Counted from the stretch's first letter, positions 1 to 9,274 are shown. The stretch is DNA of 64,000 nucleotides from Thermosyntropha sp. (GCF_017656155.1 NZ_JACDOH010000004.1:1-64000); one strand, 5' to 3'. Made by a program: numbers and translations. Notes: generated by a model not told the origin, from the letters alone.

Positions 1-105
1 TATTCGACCCAATGCTTTTTATTTTCCTCCTACCCCAACATTTATTGTAGAACCTATTTTTTCTTCTTTCTTTATGGTATTTTTATAAAAACCCACAAAA
101 AACAA

Positions 106-134
106 AAAATCAGGGCACTTTCTACCCTGATTTT
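106..134 (-). terminator. Terminator of tRNA-Leu(GAG)
   Basis: A 10-bp stem (106-115 with 125-134) and 9-nt loop lie just downstream of the minus-strand tRNA. On that strand the stem ends in a U-rich run. This is a typical intrinsic terminator. Bases 1-105 show nothing else I can support. Confidence 0.75.
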
Positions 135-146
135 AAATTCCAATCA

Positions 147-230
147 TGGTGTCGGAGGCGGGACTTGAACCCGCACCCTTAACGGATACGCCCCTCAAAC
201 GTACGTGTCTGCCCATTCCACCACTCCGAC
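147..230 (-). tRNA. tRNA-Leu, anticodon GAG
   Basis: Read on the minus strand, a 7-bp acceptor stem (GTCGGAG/CTCCGAC) starts at 230, followed by TG and the D-arm. The 7-nt anticodon loop TTGAGGG has GAG in the centre. A long variable arm of the class II type and a TTCAAGT T-loop follow. The discriminator A and an encoded CCA (147-149) end the gene. GAG decodes CUC/CUU leucine codons. Confidence 0.95.
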
Positions 231-308
231 ACATATAAAAATTTAATTACTCCAGCGGAGATTATTATACAATAGCTCATATTTTGTGTCAACACCTATA
301 TTTCAAAT

Positions 309-1925
309 TTAAGTTTTCTCACCAACCGAAGGCTTTAAAAGCTCAACTTCCTCCCAGTTTATCATACCCATAGAATCAAGGGTAAGATTATTTACATCTC
401 TTCCTTTAAGTGCAAAAACTCTTTTTTGAAACAAAAACAGGCAAGCTGCATCATCAGTTATTATTTCTTCAGCTCTTTTAAGCAGTTTTATCCTTTCCTG
501 ATAACTTCGGGTTTCTGCCCTCGAAGCATCAAGCAGTTTATCTACCTGGGGATTGTAATATCCTGAATAGTTAGTAATTCCCATCATTTTACCGTGAAAC
601 AAACTGTATAAAAAACTGTCGGCGTCTGGATAGTCTGCGGACCACCCTAAACGGAAAAAGGTCAAATCCATTTTTTCCAGCTGTTTTTTAAAATATTCCC
701 ACTCTAAAGGCTGAAGCTGAACTTCAATACCCAGCATCCCCAACTGCTGGGCAATGGTCTGGGCCACTACCCGATGTCCTTCGTCCTGGTTATAGCTAAG
801 CACCAGGGGTTTAAGCCCCTGTCCCATCGGATATCCGGCTTCTTCTAAAAGTTTTTTAGCTTTTTCCGGATCATATGAGTATCCCAGCATATCACTCTTA
901 TATCCGGATATCCCGGAAGGAATAATCCCTTTCAGAGGCTTGGACAATCCACCAAAAACATTTTGTATTATAGCTTCCCGATCTATCGCATAATTTAGTG
1001 CTCTTCTAAGCTGATAATTTCCGGCAAAAGGCTCTTTATGCAGATTGAATCCATAAACATAAATCTCGGAAAGATTTTTTTCAATATAAAGATTTTTATA
1101 CTCATCGCTGGACTTAAAATTTTTTACCTCTTTTAACGGCACCTGCCCAAGATAATCAATTTTTCCAGCCTTATACTCATTTAAAGCTGTATATGGATCA
1201 TTGAACAATTTTACATTTATTGCGGAAATACATGGTTTTCCCCGATGATACTTTTCGTTTTTCACTAAAATTATAGTCTCATCCTTATATTCCTTAAATA
1301 TAAAAGGTCCGGTTCCCGGAAAAACCGCAACTTTATCATCTACATCATATATCCAGAAAATTGGATTGGTAAGCATATAAATAAATGCTGCATTAGGTTC
1401 TTTAAAGTTTACCTTAACCGTGTATTTGTTCAAAACTTCAATCCCCTTTATCTCTGCGGCTTTTCCTTCCAACCTTTCCCTGCTGCCAACAATTGTCAAA
1501 AACAGGCTCAGATCCGACATCTGCTTAGTCTCTGTAAAATTTTTTTCCCAAGACTTTTTTACATCATAAGCTGTAAACAATTTGCCATTATGAAATCGAA
1601 CATTAGGCTTTAAGCTCAAAATCAAACTTTTACCATCAGATGAATATTTCCAATTTACTGCCAGATTAGGTTTTACACTCCGGCTGTTCTCGTCATAGTC
1701 CACCAAACCTTCATACATGGCAGATGCAATAAGTTTTTCTTCCTGTTTTTCAAGATTAAAAGGAGATAATTGTTCTAATTCACCTACAACTGCAATATTA
1801 AAAGGACGCGAATCCAGACTCGATACTGATATTATCTTATTTTGGGCATATATAATCCCCACTATTAATATGGCCAGTCCAATCCATGAAGTAATCACTG
1901 CTGCACGACGAAATGTAAGATACAC
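309..1925 (-). CDS. ABC transporter substrate-binding protein, family 5 (OppA/DppA-like)
   Basis: This 538-residue protein has the order typical of solute-binding family 5 (SBP_bac_5), which delivers oligopeptides, dipeptides or nickel to an ABC importer. An N-terminal hydrophobic segment (about residues 8-28) acts as a signal or membrane anchor; no lipobox cysteine is seen. Family hallmarks are the DVKKSWE and RRALNYAIDREAI segments and a C-terminal half with LGWSADYPDAD. The start codon is GTG at 1925, preceded by a run of seven G that can serve as the ribosome-binding site. No permease or ATPase gene is beside it, so it may be an orphan receptor or serve a transporter elsewhere. The ligand cannot be told from sequence. 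Confidence 0.85.
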   Translation of the reverse strand: MYLTFRRAAVITSWIGLAILIVGIIYAQNKIISVSSLDSRPFNIAVVGELEQLSPFNLEKQEEKLIASAMYEGLVDYDENSRSVKPNLAVNWKYSSDGKSLILSLKPNVRFHNGKLFTAYDVKKSWEKNFTETKQMSDLSLFLTIVGSRERLEGKAAEIKGIEVLNKYTVKVNFKEPNAAFIYMLTNPIFWIYDVDDKVAVFPGTGPFIFKEYKDETIILVKNEKYHRGKPCISAINVKLFNDPYTALNEYKAGKIDYLGQVPLKEVKNFKSSDEYKNLYIEKNLSEIYVYGFNLHKEPFAGNYQLRRALNYAIDREAIIQNVFGGLSKPLKGIIPSGISGYKSDMLGYSYDPEKAKKLLEEAGYPMGQGLKPLVLSYNQDEGHRVVAQTIAQQLGMLGIEVQLQPLEWEYFKKQLEKMDLTFFRLGWSADYPDADSFLYSLFHGKMMGITNYSGYYNPQVDKLLDASRAETRSYQERIKLLKRAEEIITDDAACLFLFQKRVFALKGRDVNNLTLDSMGMINWEEVELLKPSVGEKT

Positions 1926-2007
1926 AGATACCCCCCCATTACAACAAACCTTATAACAATATATTAACTATTGAGTAAATATATTCCTTGTATGTTTAAA
2001 AAAATAT

Positions 2008-2023
2008 CCGGGATAATCCCCGG
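2008..2023 (-). terminator. Terminator downstream of the lytic transglycosylase gene
   Basis: A 5-bp GC-only stem (CCGGG/CCCGG, loop of six) lies just past the stop codon of the minus-strand gene ending at 2030. On that strand it is followed by ATA and seven T residues. Confidence 0.7.
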
Positions 2024-2029
2024 TTTCCT

Positions 2030-2596
2030 TTACTCTTCATATATAGCTTTATACGCTTCATAAGACTTTAGAACATTACTTAAATACTCTCTGGTTTCAG
2101 GAAAAGGTATCTTATCAATTTCCTCAATATCCCCATCCCATATGCCCTGGTTCACCCACTCTCTAACATTACCCCTTCCTGCATTGTAGGCGGCTATAAC
2201 TAAAGGGACATTTCCATCATATTCCCGATAAAGATCGGCAAGATACCAACAACCTAAGCTTATATTTACTTCAGGATCGTGTAAAGAATCTACAGTGAAA
2301 TTCTCTATCCCCTTTTTACTCGCTATCCAGGAAGCAGTATCCGGCATAATCTGCATAAGTCCTTTTGCTCCAGCAGAAGAAACCGCTGAAGTTTGGTATT
2401 TACTCTCTGTTCTGATTATAGCAAAAACCAGGTAGGGATCTATATCATTCTTATAAGCTTCGGCAAATACCAGTTCACTATGGGGCTTAGGATAAAAAAC
2501 GGTAATCCATTTGGGAAAGGTCAAAACTACCGCCATAAAAATCAGAATAAAAACCCAAATCAAAATAGAAAGATTAATAGACTTTTTCTTTCTCAA
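2030..2596 (-). CDS. Membrane-anchored lytic transglycosylase (SLT domain)
   Basis: This 188-residue protein cleaves the glycan strands of peptidoglycan. A charged N-terminus is followed by one hydrophobic segment (about residues 8-28), an uncleaved anchor or signal peptide. The rest is a compact SLT fold: catalytic Glu in RTES (Glu64), then the family motifs GLMQIMP and AAYNAGRGNV. Its length matches short SLT proteins found next to coaE in clostridia, and coaE lies immediately upstream (63-nt gap). It may act in envelope turnover or sporulation; the latter is inference. Confidence 0.9.
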   Translation of the reverse strand: MRKKKSINLSILIWVFILIFMAVVLTFPKWITVFYPKPHSELVFAEAYKNDIDPYLVFAIIRTESKYQTSAVSSAGAKGLMQIMPDTASWIASKKGIENFTVDSLHDPEVNISLGCWYLADLYREYDGNVPLVIAAYNAGRGNVREWVNQGIWDGDIEEIDKIPFPETREYLSNVLKSYEAYKAIYEE

Positions 2597-2658
2597 TATA
2601 TAAAACCTCCAGTAAAATAGATATATATACTGTTACTTTAAATAATATATTGGCGAAT

Positions 2659-3252
2659 TTAGCTTATTTCATTGAAATATTTAACCGCATTAGCTATTGT
2701 TTCCTTTATATCTTTGCGATTATCTATAACTACCTTTGCCCTTCTTGCTTTTTCATCTAACGACATCTGAGCTTCAATTCGCTTTAAAGCATCTTCCTCA
2801 CTTATATTATCCCGTTTGCAGAGTCTTTCTATCTGAGTTTCACGGTCTACCCATACCACCCATACCTCATCACATATACGATCCATATGGGTTTCATACA
2901 AAAGCGGCACCTCAAATACTATAACCGCATCAGGCTTTTCAACCTTAAGTCTCTGCAATTCCTTTTTGAAAAACTCCATAATTCGTGGATGGGTAATACT
3001 ATTTAACCTTTGTAAAAGTTCCGGATCATTAAATACTATTTCCCCTAACTTTTCCCGATTTATAGTCTTATCTTCATTCAGAACCTCTTCTCCAAATTCC
3101 TCGACAATGTCATACCAAGCAGGCTTATAAGGTTCTATAATCATATGTGCAACTTTATCGGCATCGATAACATAAGCCCCAAGTTCAGCTAGGGTTTTAG
3201 CAACTGTGCTCTTACCGCTGGCAATACCTCCGGTCAAGCCTATTATCCGCAT
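2659..3252 (-). CDS. coaE: Dephospho-CoA kinase
   Basis: This 197-residue protein phosphorylates the 3'-hydroxyl of dephospho-CoA, the last step of coenzyme A synthesis. The P-loop GLTGGIASGKST is at residues 5-16, followed by the DADK motif and VPLLYE, both characteristic of CoaE. The length is the usual one. It is the third gene downstream of polA in a polA-mutM-ytaF-coaE run that matches Bacillus gene order. CoA supply fits the acyl-CoA metabolism encoded elsewhere in the window. Confidence 0.95.
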   Translation of the reverse strand: MRIIGLTGGIASGKSTVAKTLAELGAYVIDADKVAHMIIEPYKPAWYDIVEEFGEEVLNEDKTINREKLGEIVFNDPELLQRLNSITHPRIMEFFKKELQRLKVEKPDAVIVFEVPLLYETHMDRICDEVWVVWVDRETQIERLCKRDNISEEDALKRIEAQMSLDEKARRAKVVIDNRKDIKETIANAVKYFNEIS

Positions 3253-3267
3253 ATTATCACCATCTTT

Positions 3268-3900
3268 TTAAAAAAATTCGCTCATTCCAATAGTTATAAA
3301 AATAAATCCCGAAGCTAAAGCTGACAAATACTTATACTTCTGGCTTTTTACCAGACCTCCAACAAAAAAACCTGTCTTTATTAAAATAAATTTTAACATA
3401 CCTACCAATGTAGCAGTAAATAAAATATTAAATCCCGTCATAGCTGCCCCTAAACCAGCCCCAAAAGCATCCATAGCCAAAGCGATCCCCAGAAAAAAAG
3501 CTTCTTTGCTGCTTATTACTCCTGAAGCATCAAAGTCAGCTTTATCCGGTTCTTTTAATATCTGCACAATTATTCCTAGTGATTTTATATTAAAACTAAC
3601 TATAGTTTTCTTTTCTTCCGGCAAAGTTGATATTTTTTCACGACAGGCACAGATAAAAAAATATATGCCCACCAGAATAAGCATTACTGCCCCGCTTCCG
3701 CGCGCAAGGACTGGTGAAAGGAAAAAAGCCAATCCCTGTCCGCACAACATAGAAAAGGTAACAGCCAAAGCTGAAGCAGCAGAGATGATAATAAGGGAAA
3801 ACCATGGTAAACTTATTCTTTTAAGACCGTAAGCAATCCCCACCATAAATCCATCTGCACTAACCGCCAAAGCAAATAACAAAATCTTTAATAACTCCAC
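3268..3900 (-). CDS. ytaF: Sporulation membrane protein YtaF (MntP-like fold)
   Basis: This 210-residue polytopic membrane protein has about six hydrophobic segments and the duplicated motif of the MntP/YtaF family, seen as ALAVSADGF near the N-terminus and ALAMDAFGAGL in the second half, with acidic residues inside the membrane. The position between mutM and coaE is the same as in Bacillus, which supports the name. It is annotated as a sporulation membrane protein in Bacillus; its molecular role, possibly cation export as for MntP, is not established. Confidence 0.85.
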   Translation of the reverse strand: MELLKILLFALAVSADGFMVGIAYGLKRISLPWFSLIIISAASALAVTFSMLCGQGLAFFLSPVLARGSGAVMLILVGIYFFICACREKISTLPEEKKTIVSFNIKSLGIIVQILKEPDKADFDASGVISSKEAFFLGIALAMDAFGAGLGAAMTGFNILFTATLVGMLKFILIKTGFFVGGLVKSQKYKYLSALASGFIFITIGMSEFF

Positions 3901-3970
3901 TTTCAGCCACTCCTATCCATTAACAACTTTATATCTACTATATGGATAGAAGTAATAAAGTGTGATAATA

Positions 3971-4780
3971 TCAATCCTGGCAATTGGGGCAGAAGAAACT
4001 GCTACGTCCCCCTATCTTTTTCCTTACTATTCCGGTTCCACACCGTCTGCAAGGCATTCCTTCCCGCCCATAAACATTAAGGAAATTCTGGAAGTTCCCT
4101 TCTCTGCCATATCCATCTCTATAATCCCTGAAAGTAGTTCCTCTTTCCTCTATTCCACGTTTTAAAACTTCTTTTACTGCTTCACATAAAACCTCCAATT
4201 CCCTGTCTTTAAAAGAATAAGCTTTTCTATCTGGTCTTATGCCGGCTGCAAACAAGGCTTCATCCGCATATATATTCCCTATACCGGCAATAAGGCTTTG
4301 ATCGAGCAGCAAATTCTTAACTGCCGTTTTGCGGTTTTTAAAAATTTTCTTCAAATATTCCGGAGTAAATTCTTCAGTCAAAGGCTCTTTTCCCATCCGA
4401 ACAAAAAAATTATCTAGATCTTTGGCAAACCATATGCCCCCAAAACGGCGCGGATCTTTAAAAATAAGCTTTTTGCCGTTATCTAAATAAAATGTCCCGT
4501 GAATATGCGGTTCATCAAGTCCTACCCCCTCTTCCACGATAAAAAAGCGTCCGCTCATGCCCAGATGCAAAATTATATTGTAATTATCCTCCAGTTTTAA
4601 AATCAAAAATTTCCCCCGCCGGCCAACTTCAACTATTTTCCTTTCCAAGGCTTCTTCCGGATTATAATGATTAAGCCTTACAACATCTTCCCGTTTTATT
4701 TCTATATGCTTAATCTCAGCCCCTGTAATCAAACTCTTCAGAGAATTTTTTATAGTCTCTAATTCTGGCAGTTCTGGCAA
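3971..4780 (-). CDS. mutM: Formamidopyrimidine-DNA glycosylase (Fpg/MutM)
   Basis: This base-excision enzyme removes 8-oxoguanine and formamidopyrimidines and nicks the abasic site. I place the start at the TTG codon at 4780, not at the upstream ATG at 4804. An AGGAGG ribosome-binding site sits 7 nt before the TTG, and only this start gives the mature N-terminus Pro-Glu-Leu, in which the N-terminal proline is the catalytic nucleophile. The protein is then 269 residues, the family norm. A helix-two-turn-helix region and a C-terminal zinc finger (CRRCG ... CPNC) are present. It lies directly downstream of polA. Confidence 0.95.
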   Translation of the reverse strand: MPELPELETIKNSLKSLITGAEIKHIEIKREDVVRLNHYNPEEALERKIVEVGRRGKFLILKLEDNYNIILHLGMSGRFFIVEEGVGLDEPHIHGTFYLDNGKKLIFKDPRRFGGIWFAKDLDNFFVRMGKEPLTEEFTPEYLKKIFKNRKTAVKNLLLDQSLIAGIGNIYADEALFAAGIRPDRKAYSFKDRELEVLCEAVKEVLKRGIEERGTTFRDYRDGYGREGNFQNFLNVYGREGMPCRRCGTGIVRKKIGGRSSFFCPNCQD

Positions 4781-4804
4781 GTTTTTACCTCCTGTTCCTG
4801 TCAT

Positions 4805-7423
4805 TTATTCTTTCCATGGCTCCATTTCATACCAGTTAGACCCAAACTTAATCGATACTTCCAGAGGAACTTTAAGCTCTATGGCATTTTCCATACAAAA
4901 ACGCAAAACCTCAACCGTTTCTTCCAGTTCAGAGCGAGGAACCTCTAAAATCAGATCATCATGCACCTGCAAAAGCAGCCTGCCATTAAGTTTCTTCTTT
5001 TTAAATTCTTCATCAACTTTTATCATCGCCAGTTTTATAATATCAGCAGAAGTTCCCTGTATCGGGGTATTTAATGCCATACGCCGGGCAAAAGACTGCA
5101 GCATTTTATTTCTAGAGTTAAGTTCAGGAAGATATCTCCTTCGTTTTAAGATAGTCTCCACATACCCGTATTTTTTGCCGTATTCAACTATATCCTGCAT
5201 ATATTTTTTTACCCCTGGATAGCTGTTAAGGTAGCTTTCTATATACCTCTTGGCCTCTTTCCTGCTTACCCCCGTGTCCCTGGCCAATCCAAAATCGCTT
5301 ATTCCATAAATAATGCCAAAATTAACCGCTTTGGCCCGGCGGCGCAGATCTTCATCAACCTTATCTAGAGGAACACCAAAGATCTCACTTGCTGTCCGTT
5401 TATGTATATCTATCCCCCGGGCAAAAGTATCAATAAGAACCTCATCTCCACTGATATGAGCCAAAGAACGCAAATCTATCTGAGAATAATCAGCCGATAC
5501 CAGTACATATTCGCTGTCTTTAGCTACAAAGGCCTTCCTTATCCTTCTTCCTTCCTCCATTTTCACCGGTATATTCTGAAGATTAGGCTCCACACTTGAT
5601 AACCTGCCCGTTAGCGTCTGGGCCTGTTTAAAAATGGTATGTACCCGACCCGTTACCGGATGAATAAGGTTGATAAGGGCATCAGTATAGGTAGATTTAA
5701 GTTTAGCAAGCTGGCGGTAGCCTAATATATATGGAATTATTTCATGTTCATCGTACAGTTCTTCCAAGACTTCACTCCCTGTGGCATACCCGGTTTTAGT
5801 CTTTTTAACTACCCTTAAGCCTAAATCTTCAAATAATACCTGTCCTAACTGTTTGGGTGAATTAACATTAAACTCTTTTCCTGCCAGTTCAAAAATCTTA
5901 TCTTCATACTGCCTGATCCGGACCGCAAAATCTTCCGCCAAACCCTTTAAAACTTCGGCATCTACCTTTATTCCCATGAGTTCCATTCGGGCAAGAATAT
6001 CTGACATAGGCATTTCAACATTATCTAAAAGGGTTATAAGTTCGGAAGGAGTATCTTCATAAATAGCATGGTAAAGCTCAGGCAACATAAAGGTTAACAA
6101 AGGGAAATCATCTTTTTGAACCTCTTTATTCAAAAATTTGCGAAAAAGAATACATATATCATCAGCTTCCAAAGACGGATCATTCACATAAGCCAAAAGA
6201 AGCGTATCCCCTTTTATACCTTGCAGCTCTATGCCGTAGCGTGCCAAAAGAACCTGCATAAATTTAGCATTATGCACAATCTTTTTCATTTCTTTTTCTT
6301 CCAGGAGCGGCTTTAACCACTGTAATCTTTTTTCATCTTCCTTTAAATCAAGACAGTAAACTTCCTCAGAAACCGCCAAAAACACCTTTTTAAGATTGGC
6401 CCACATAGGGTGATGATAATCAGCTTCCAACTCTAACGCTATTTCTTTTGCCTTTTGAACCTTTTTCCATAATTTTGCCACATCGCCTTCACTATCTATA
6501 TAGATAACATCTTTACAAAGCCCCTTTTCCAAATTTTTCTCTGTACTTTCACCCTCTTCCGGCCTAAACTCCTTCAAAAAACTGTTAAATCCCAAATGCT
6601 GGTATAAAGGAATAAGCCTTTTTAAATCAGGCTCCCTTCGTTCAAATCTCTCCCAATCACATTCTATATCCAGATTTCGCTTAATGGTAGCCAATGTGCG
6701 ACTTAAAAAGGCGATTTCCTTTTGTTTTTTTAAATTTTCCGATATTTTCCTGCCTTTTATTTCATCCAAATGTTCATACAGATTTTCAAGAGTTCCGTAT
6801 TCCTTAATCAGTTTCACCGCCGTTTTAGGGCCAATTCCAGCAATCCCGGGAATATTGTCAGATGAATCCCCCATTAAAGCCTTAATTTCAACAAGCTTTT
6901 CCGGGGGAACTTCCCATTTTTTCATTACTTCATCTACATCATATACTACAATATCACTTATTCCTTTTTTACTCATCAAAACTTTTACCTTTTCAGAAAC
7001 CAATTGGAGGGCGTCTCCATCACCTGTTACAATAATTGTCCATATGCCGGCTTCTTCTGCCTTTTTACTCAATGTCCCTATTATATCATCTGCTTCATAA
7101 CCTTCTTTTTCTATATAAGTTATGTTAAGGGCGTCCAAGACCTCGCGTATAAGCTGAAACTGGACAGCAAGCTCTTCCGGTACAGAAATCCGGTTTGCCT
7201 TATAGCCCTCATATATTTCTTTTCGGAAAGTTTTTTTATCTTTATCAAAAGCTACTACGACATGAGTAGGTTTTTCATTTTCTATAACTTTATTAAACAT
7301 AGATAAAAAACCATAAACTGCATTGGTAAAAATTCCTTCTCGGTTACTTAGAAGAGGCAGGGCATAAAAAGCCTTAAAAAGCAGACTGTTTCCATCAATA
7401 AGCATAAGTTTCCGATGACTCAT
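4805..7423 (-). CDS. polA: DNA polymerase I
   Basis: This 872-residue family A polymerase is used for repair and Okazaki-fragment processing. Residues 1 to about 290 form the 5'-3' exonuclease. The next roughly 190 residues are a degenerate 3'-5' exonuclease domain: the usual DTET box reads ELEA, and the Asp of the KYD box is Met (KFMQV), so proofreading should be lost, as in Bacillus and Thermus. The polymerase domain (about 490-872) has the O-helix KAVNFGIIYG. Two active-site positions that are normally Glu are Asp here: motif A is DYSQID (Asp650, E. coli Glu710) and motif C is HDD (Asp823, E. coli Glu883). It is first in the polA-mutM-ytaF-coaE run. Confidence 0.97.
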   Translation of the reverse strand: MSHRKLMLIDGNSLLFKAFYALPLLSNREGIFTNAVYGFLSMFNKVIENEKPTHVVVAFDKDKKTFRKEIYEGYKANRISVPEELAVQFQLIREVLDALNITYIEKEGYEADDIIGTLSKKAEEAGIWTIIVTGDGDALQLVSEKVKVLMSKKGISDIVVYDVDEVMKKWEVPPEKLVEIKALMGDSSDNIPGIAGIGPKTAVKLIKEYGTLENLYEHLDEIKGRKISENLKKQKEIAFLSRTLATIKRNLDIECDWERFERREPDLKRLIPLYQHLGFNSFLKEFRPEEGESTEKNLEKGLCKDVIYIDSEGDVAKLWKKVQKAKEIALELEADYHHPMWANLKKVFLAVSEEVYCLDLKEDEKRLQWLKPLLEEKEMKKIVHNAKFMQVLLARYGIELQGIKGDTLLLAYVNDPSLEADDICILFRKFLNKEVQKDDFPLLTFMLPELYHAIYEDTPSELITLLDNVEMPMSDILARMELMGIKVDAEVLKGLAEDFAVRIRQYEDKIFELAGKEFNVNSPKQLGQVLFEDLGLRVVKKTKTGYATGSEVLEELYDEHEIIPYILGYRQLAKLKSTYTDALINLIHPVTGRVHTIFKQAQTLTGRLSSVEPNLQNIPVKMEEGRRIRKAFVAKDSEYVLVSADYSQIDLRSLAHISGDEVLIDTFARGIDIHKRTASEIFGVPLDKVDEDLRRRAKAVNFGIIYGISDFGLARDTGVSRKEAKRYIESYLNSYPGVKKYMQDIVEYGKKYGYVETILKRRRYLPELNSRNKMLQSFARRMALNTPIQGTSADIIKLAMIKVDEEFKKKKLNGRLLLQVHDDLILEVPRSELEETVEVLRFCMENAIELKVPLEVSIKFGSNWYEMEPWKE

Positions 7424-7512
7424 TACTACTCACTCCCAATAGGCTTATTCTTGTTTATTATAACCTCTCTTTTTCTCCTTTAGGCTAAAAAATAACAAAA
7501 AAGCAGAAACAT

Positions 7513-7549
7513 AAAAACACAAGGAGACTTTTTATCTCCTTGTGTTTTT
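7513..7549 (-). terminator. Terminator of the sigma/anti-sigma operon
   Basis: A perfect 15-bp hairpin (7513-7527 with 7535-7549, 7-nt loop) lies 3' of the anti-sigma gene. A-rich and T-rich arm ends make it usable on either strand, but only the minus-strand gene ends here. Confidence 0.85.
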
Positions 7550-7572
7550 AATATCCATATTCCTTTTTTTAA

Positions 7573-8658
7573 TTAATGTGTAACTTCCTCCACCAGATAA
7601 ACTTTCAAAGTAACCTTATTCATCTGACTTTCGAGCTCATTTTTTGCTGCATTCAATTCTTTAAGTTTTTCTTCAAGTTCAGCCGTTTTTGCTTCATTCT
7701 CTTCGTCCCTAGCCTGGTTTAACTCTTCAGTAACTGCTGCAATCTCAGCCTCTATCTTATTATATTCCTGGGTTAATTCCACCTGGCTCCTGGAAGTTTC
7801 TTTTACTTCTCCAATATAACTCAACTGCTGTAAAACCACTTCAGCTTCATTTTTTTCGACTGTAATTTCTATTTCTCTAACTGCATTCCCGGACATAGCC
7901 TGCATATTGCCGCTGCTTATTTTATATTCAGCTCCGCTGGCCTGAGCAATTTTAATAACATCACCCACCGACTTATTTAAATCATCTACTTTAATTCGGG
8001 CTGCTGTCTGCTCTGCTAATTTAGGTGTGCTGTCATGTGATCTAACATCAATGTTTTCATCATCTGACTTAACATCAAGTTTTTTATTTCCGCTCGAACT
8101 CATAGAACTGTCAGACTGGCCAACATCTGAAGGTTCAGTTTTTTCTACATGACTTATATTATTTGCTTTATTTTTATCTGCATCAGCAACAAATTTTGCA
8201 TCATCATTTTCATAAAATCCGGTAGCTTTTATTATCCGGTCGAAAGGTTCCTTATCAATCACGGCTACTTTTTTATCCTCTTCAGCCTTCTTATCCTGCC
8301 ATGAAACAACTATATTACCTAAAGGCAAAACACTGCTGGCATACATACCTATCATAAGGGCAAATCCAGCAACAACAGCTGCAATCCAGCCCCGTCTTTT
8401 AGGCCGGTGAGCCTCCCGCAAAGAAAAAACCTTGCTTTTTTCTTCCAAAAGCCTCCTGCGCACATCATGAGCCAATTCCTCGGGACAAGGCGGAACTTCC
8501 AGCTTATTAAGGCATGAAGCTATAACCCTCATCCTTTCTAATTCTTCACGGCAACTTTGACATCCGACAAGATGAGATTCTACAAGCCTATTTTCTTTTT
8601 CATTTGTCATATCATCCATATAAGGTGATAATAAATCCCTTATCTGTTCACATCTCAT
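7573..8658 (-). CDS. Anti-sigma factor with zinc-finger (ZAS/zf-HC2) domain
   Basis: This 361-residue protein should hold the co-encoded ECF sigma factor inactive at the membrane. The N-terminus has the ZAS signature His29-x3-Cys33-x2-Cys36. One transmembrane helix follows at about residues 89-111, then a long, charged, low-complexity extracellular stretch and a C-terminal region with heptad-like Glu/Lys-rich coiled coil (about 290-345), similar in style to DUF4349 domains. It is the second gene of a two-gene operon with the sigma factor. Its ribosome-binding site sits in a hairpin (separate entry). The signal that triggers release is unknown. Confidence 0.88.
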   Translation of the reverse strand: MRCEQIRDLLSPYMDDMTNEKENRLVESHLVGCQSCREELERMRVIASCLNKLEVPPCPEELAHDVRRRLLEEKSKVFSLREAHRPKRRGWIAAVVAGFALMIGMYASSVLPLGNIVVSWQDKKAEEDKKVAVIDKEPFDRIIKATGFYENDDAKFVADADKNKANNISHVEKTEPSDVGQSDSSMSSSGNKKLDVKSDDENIDVRSHDSTPKLAEQTAARIKVDDLNKSVGDVIKIAQASGAEYKISSGNMQAMSGNAVREIEITVEKNEAEVVLQQLSYIGEVKETSRSQVELTQEYNKIEAEIAAVTEELNQARDEENEAKTAELEEKLKELNAAKNELESQMNKVTLKVYLVEEVTH

Positions 8659-8668
8659 GTCAATTTCC

Positions 8669-8690
8669 TCCTCGTTTTTTTAGACGAGGA
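8669..8690 (-). promoter_or_regulatory. Hairpin covering the anti-sigma ribosome-binding site
   Basis: In the 34-nt gap between the two genes, a perfect 7-bp hairpin forms (TCCTCGT/ACGAGGA, 8-nt loop). Its 3' arm on the transcript is part of the GAGGAGG ribosome-binding site of the anti-sigma gene. The stem begins 2 nt after the sigma stop codon, so ribosomes finishing the sigma gene would melt it. Translational coupling is inferred. Confidence 0.6.
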
Positions 8691-8692
8691 AT

Positions 8693-9274
8693 CTAAAATA
8701 AAAGTTCCTTCTCTTCTATTTTCTTTCGCAAAATATTTCTAGCCCGGCTTATGCGCGACTTAACAGTCCCCACTGAACAATTTAATATCTGTGCAATTTC
8801 TTCATAACTCAACTCCATCATATCACGCAAAACTATAACCGCCTTATGTTCCGGTTTCATCTGATGTAAAAAAGACAATATGTATTCGGCAAACTCCTTA
8901 CTCTCGTACAATATATCAGCCGTAGGATTAGGATCAACTATTTCCTTTTCTACTTCATCACCATCTCTAGTAGCTAAAGGTTCATCTAAAGATAAAGGGA
9001 CAATGCGGCGCTTTCGCCGTCTCAACTCATCTAAACAGACATTTGTAACCAGCCGGTAAAGCCAGGTGCTGAAACTTGAATTGCCTTTAAAAGTTCTTAA
9101 AGACCTGAACGCTTTCAAAAATGCTTCCTGAGTCATATCATAGGCATCTTCTTCATTTCCCATATATCTATAAGCTAAAGCATATACCTTATTCTGATAT
9201 CTCAAAACCAATTCATCAAAGGCTTCAACATCTCCCTGCAAGCTCTTTTTAACTAACTGCTCGTCTGAGTGCAT
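8693..9274 (-). CDS. ECF RNA polymerase sigma factor (SigW/RpoE-like)
   Basis: This 193-residue group IV sigma factor has a region 2 with the -10-recognition segment (DAYDMTQEAFLKAFRSL) and a C-terminal region 4 helix-turn-helix (LSYEEIAQILNCSVGTVKSRI). The length and spacing are typical. Translation starts at ATG 9274 after AAGGGG. It is encoded just upstream of its probable anti-sigma factor, the standard arrangement for envelope-stress regulation. The 265 bases up to the divergent tRNA contain no convincing gene and probably hold its promoter. Confidence 0.93.
   Translation of the reverse strand: MHSDEQLVKKSLQGDVEAFDELVLRYQNKVYALAYRYMGNEEDAYDMTQEAFLKAFRSLRTFKGNSSFSTWLYRLVTNVCLDELRRRKRRIVPLSLDEPLATRDGDEVEKEIVDPNPTADILYESKEFAEYILSFLHQMKPEHKAVIVLRDMMELSYEEIAQILNCSVGTVKSRISRARNILRKKIEEKELLF

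Noticed and set aside
3971-4804. Longer mutM reading from ATG 4804
   Set aside because: It would place eight residues before the catalytic proline, which must be N-terminal. AGGAGG and TTG 4780 give the correct product.
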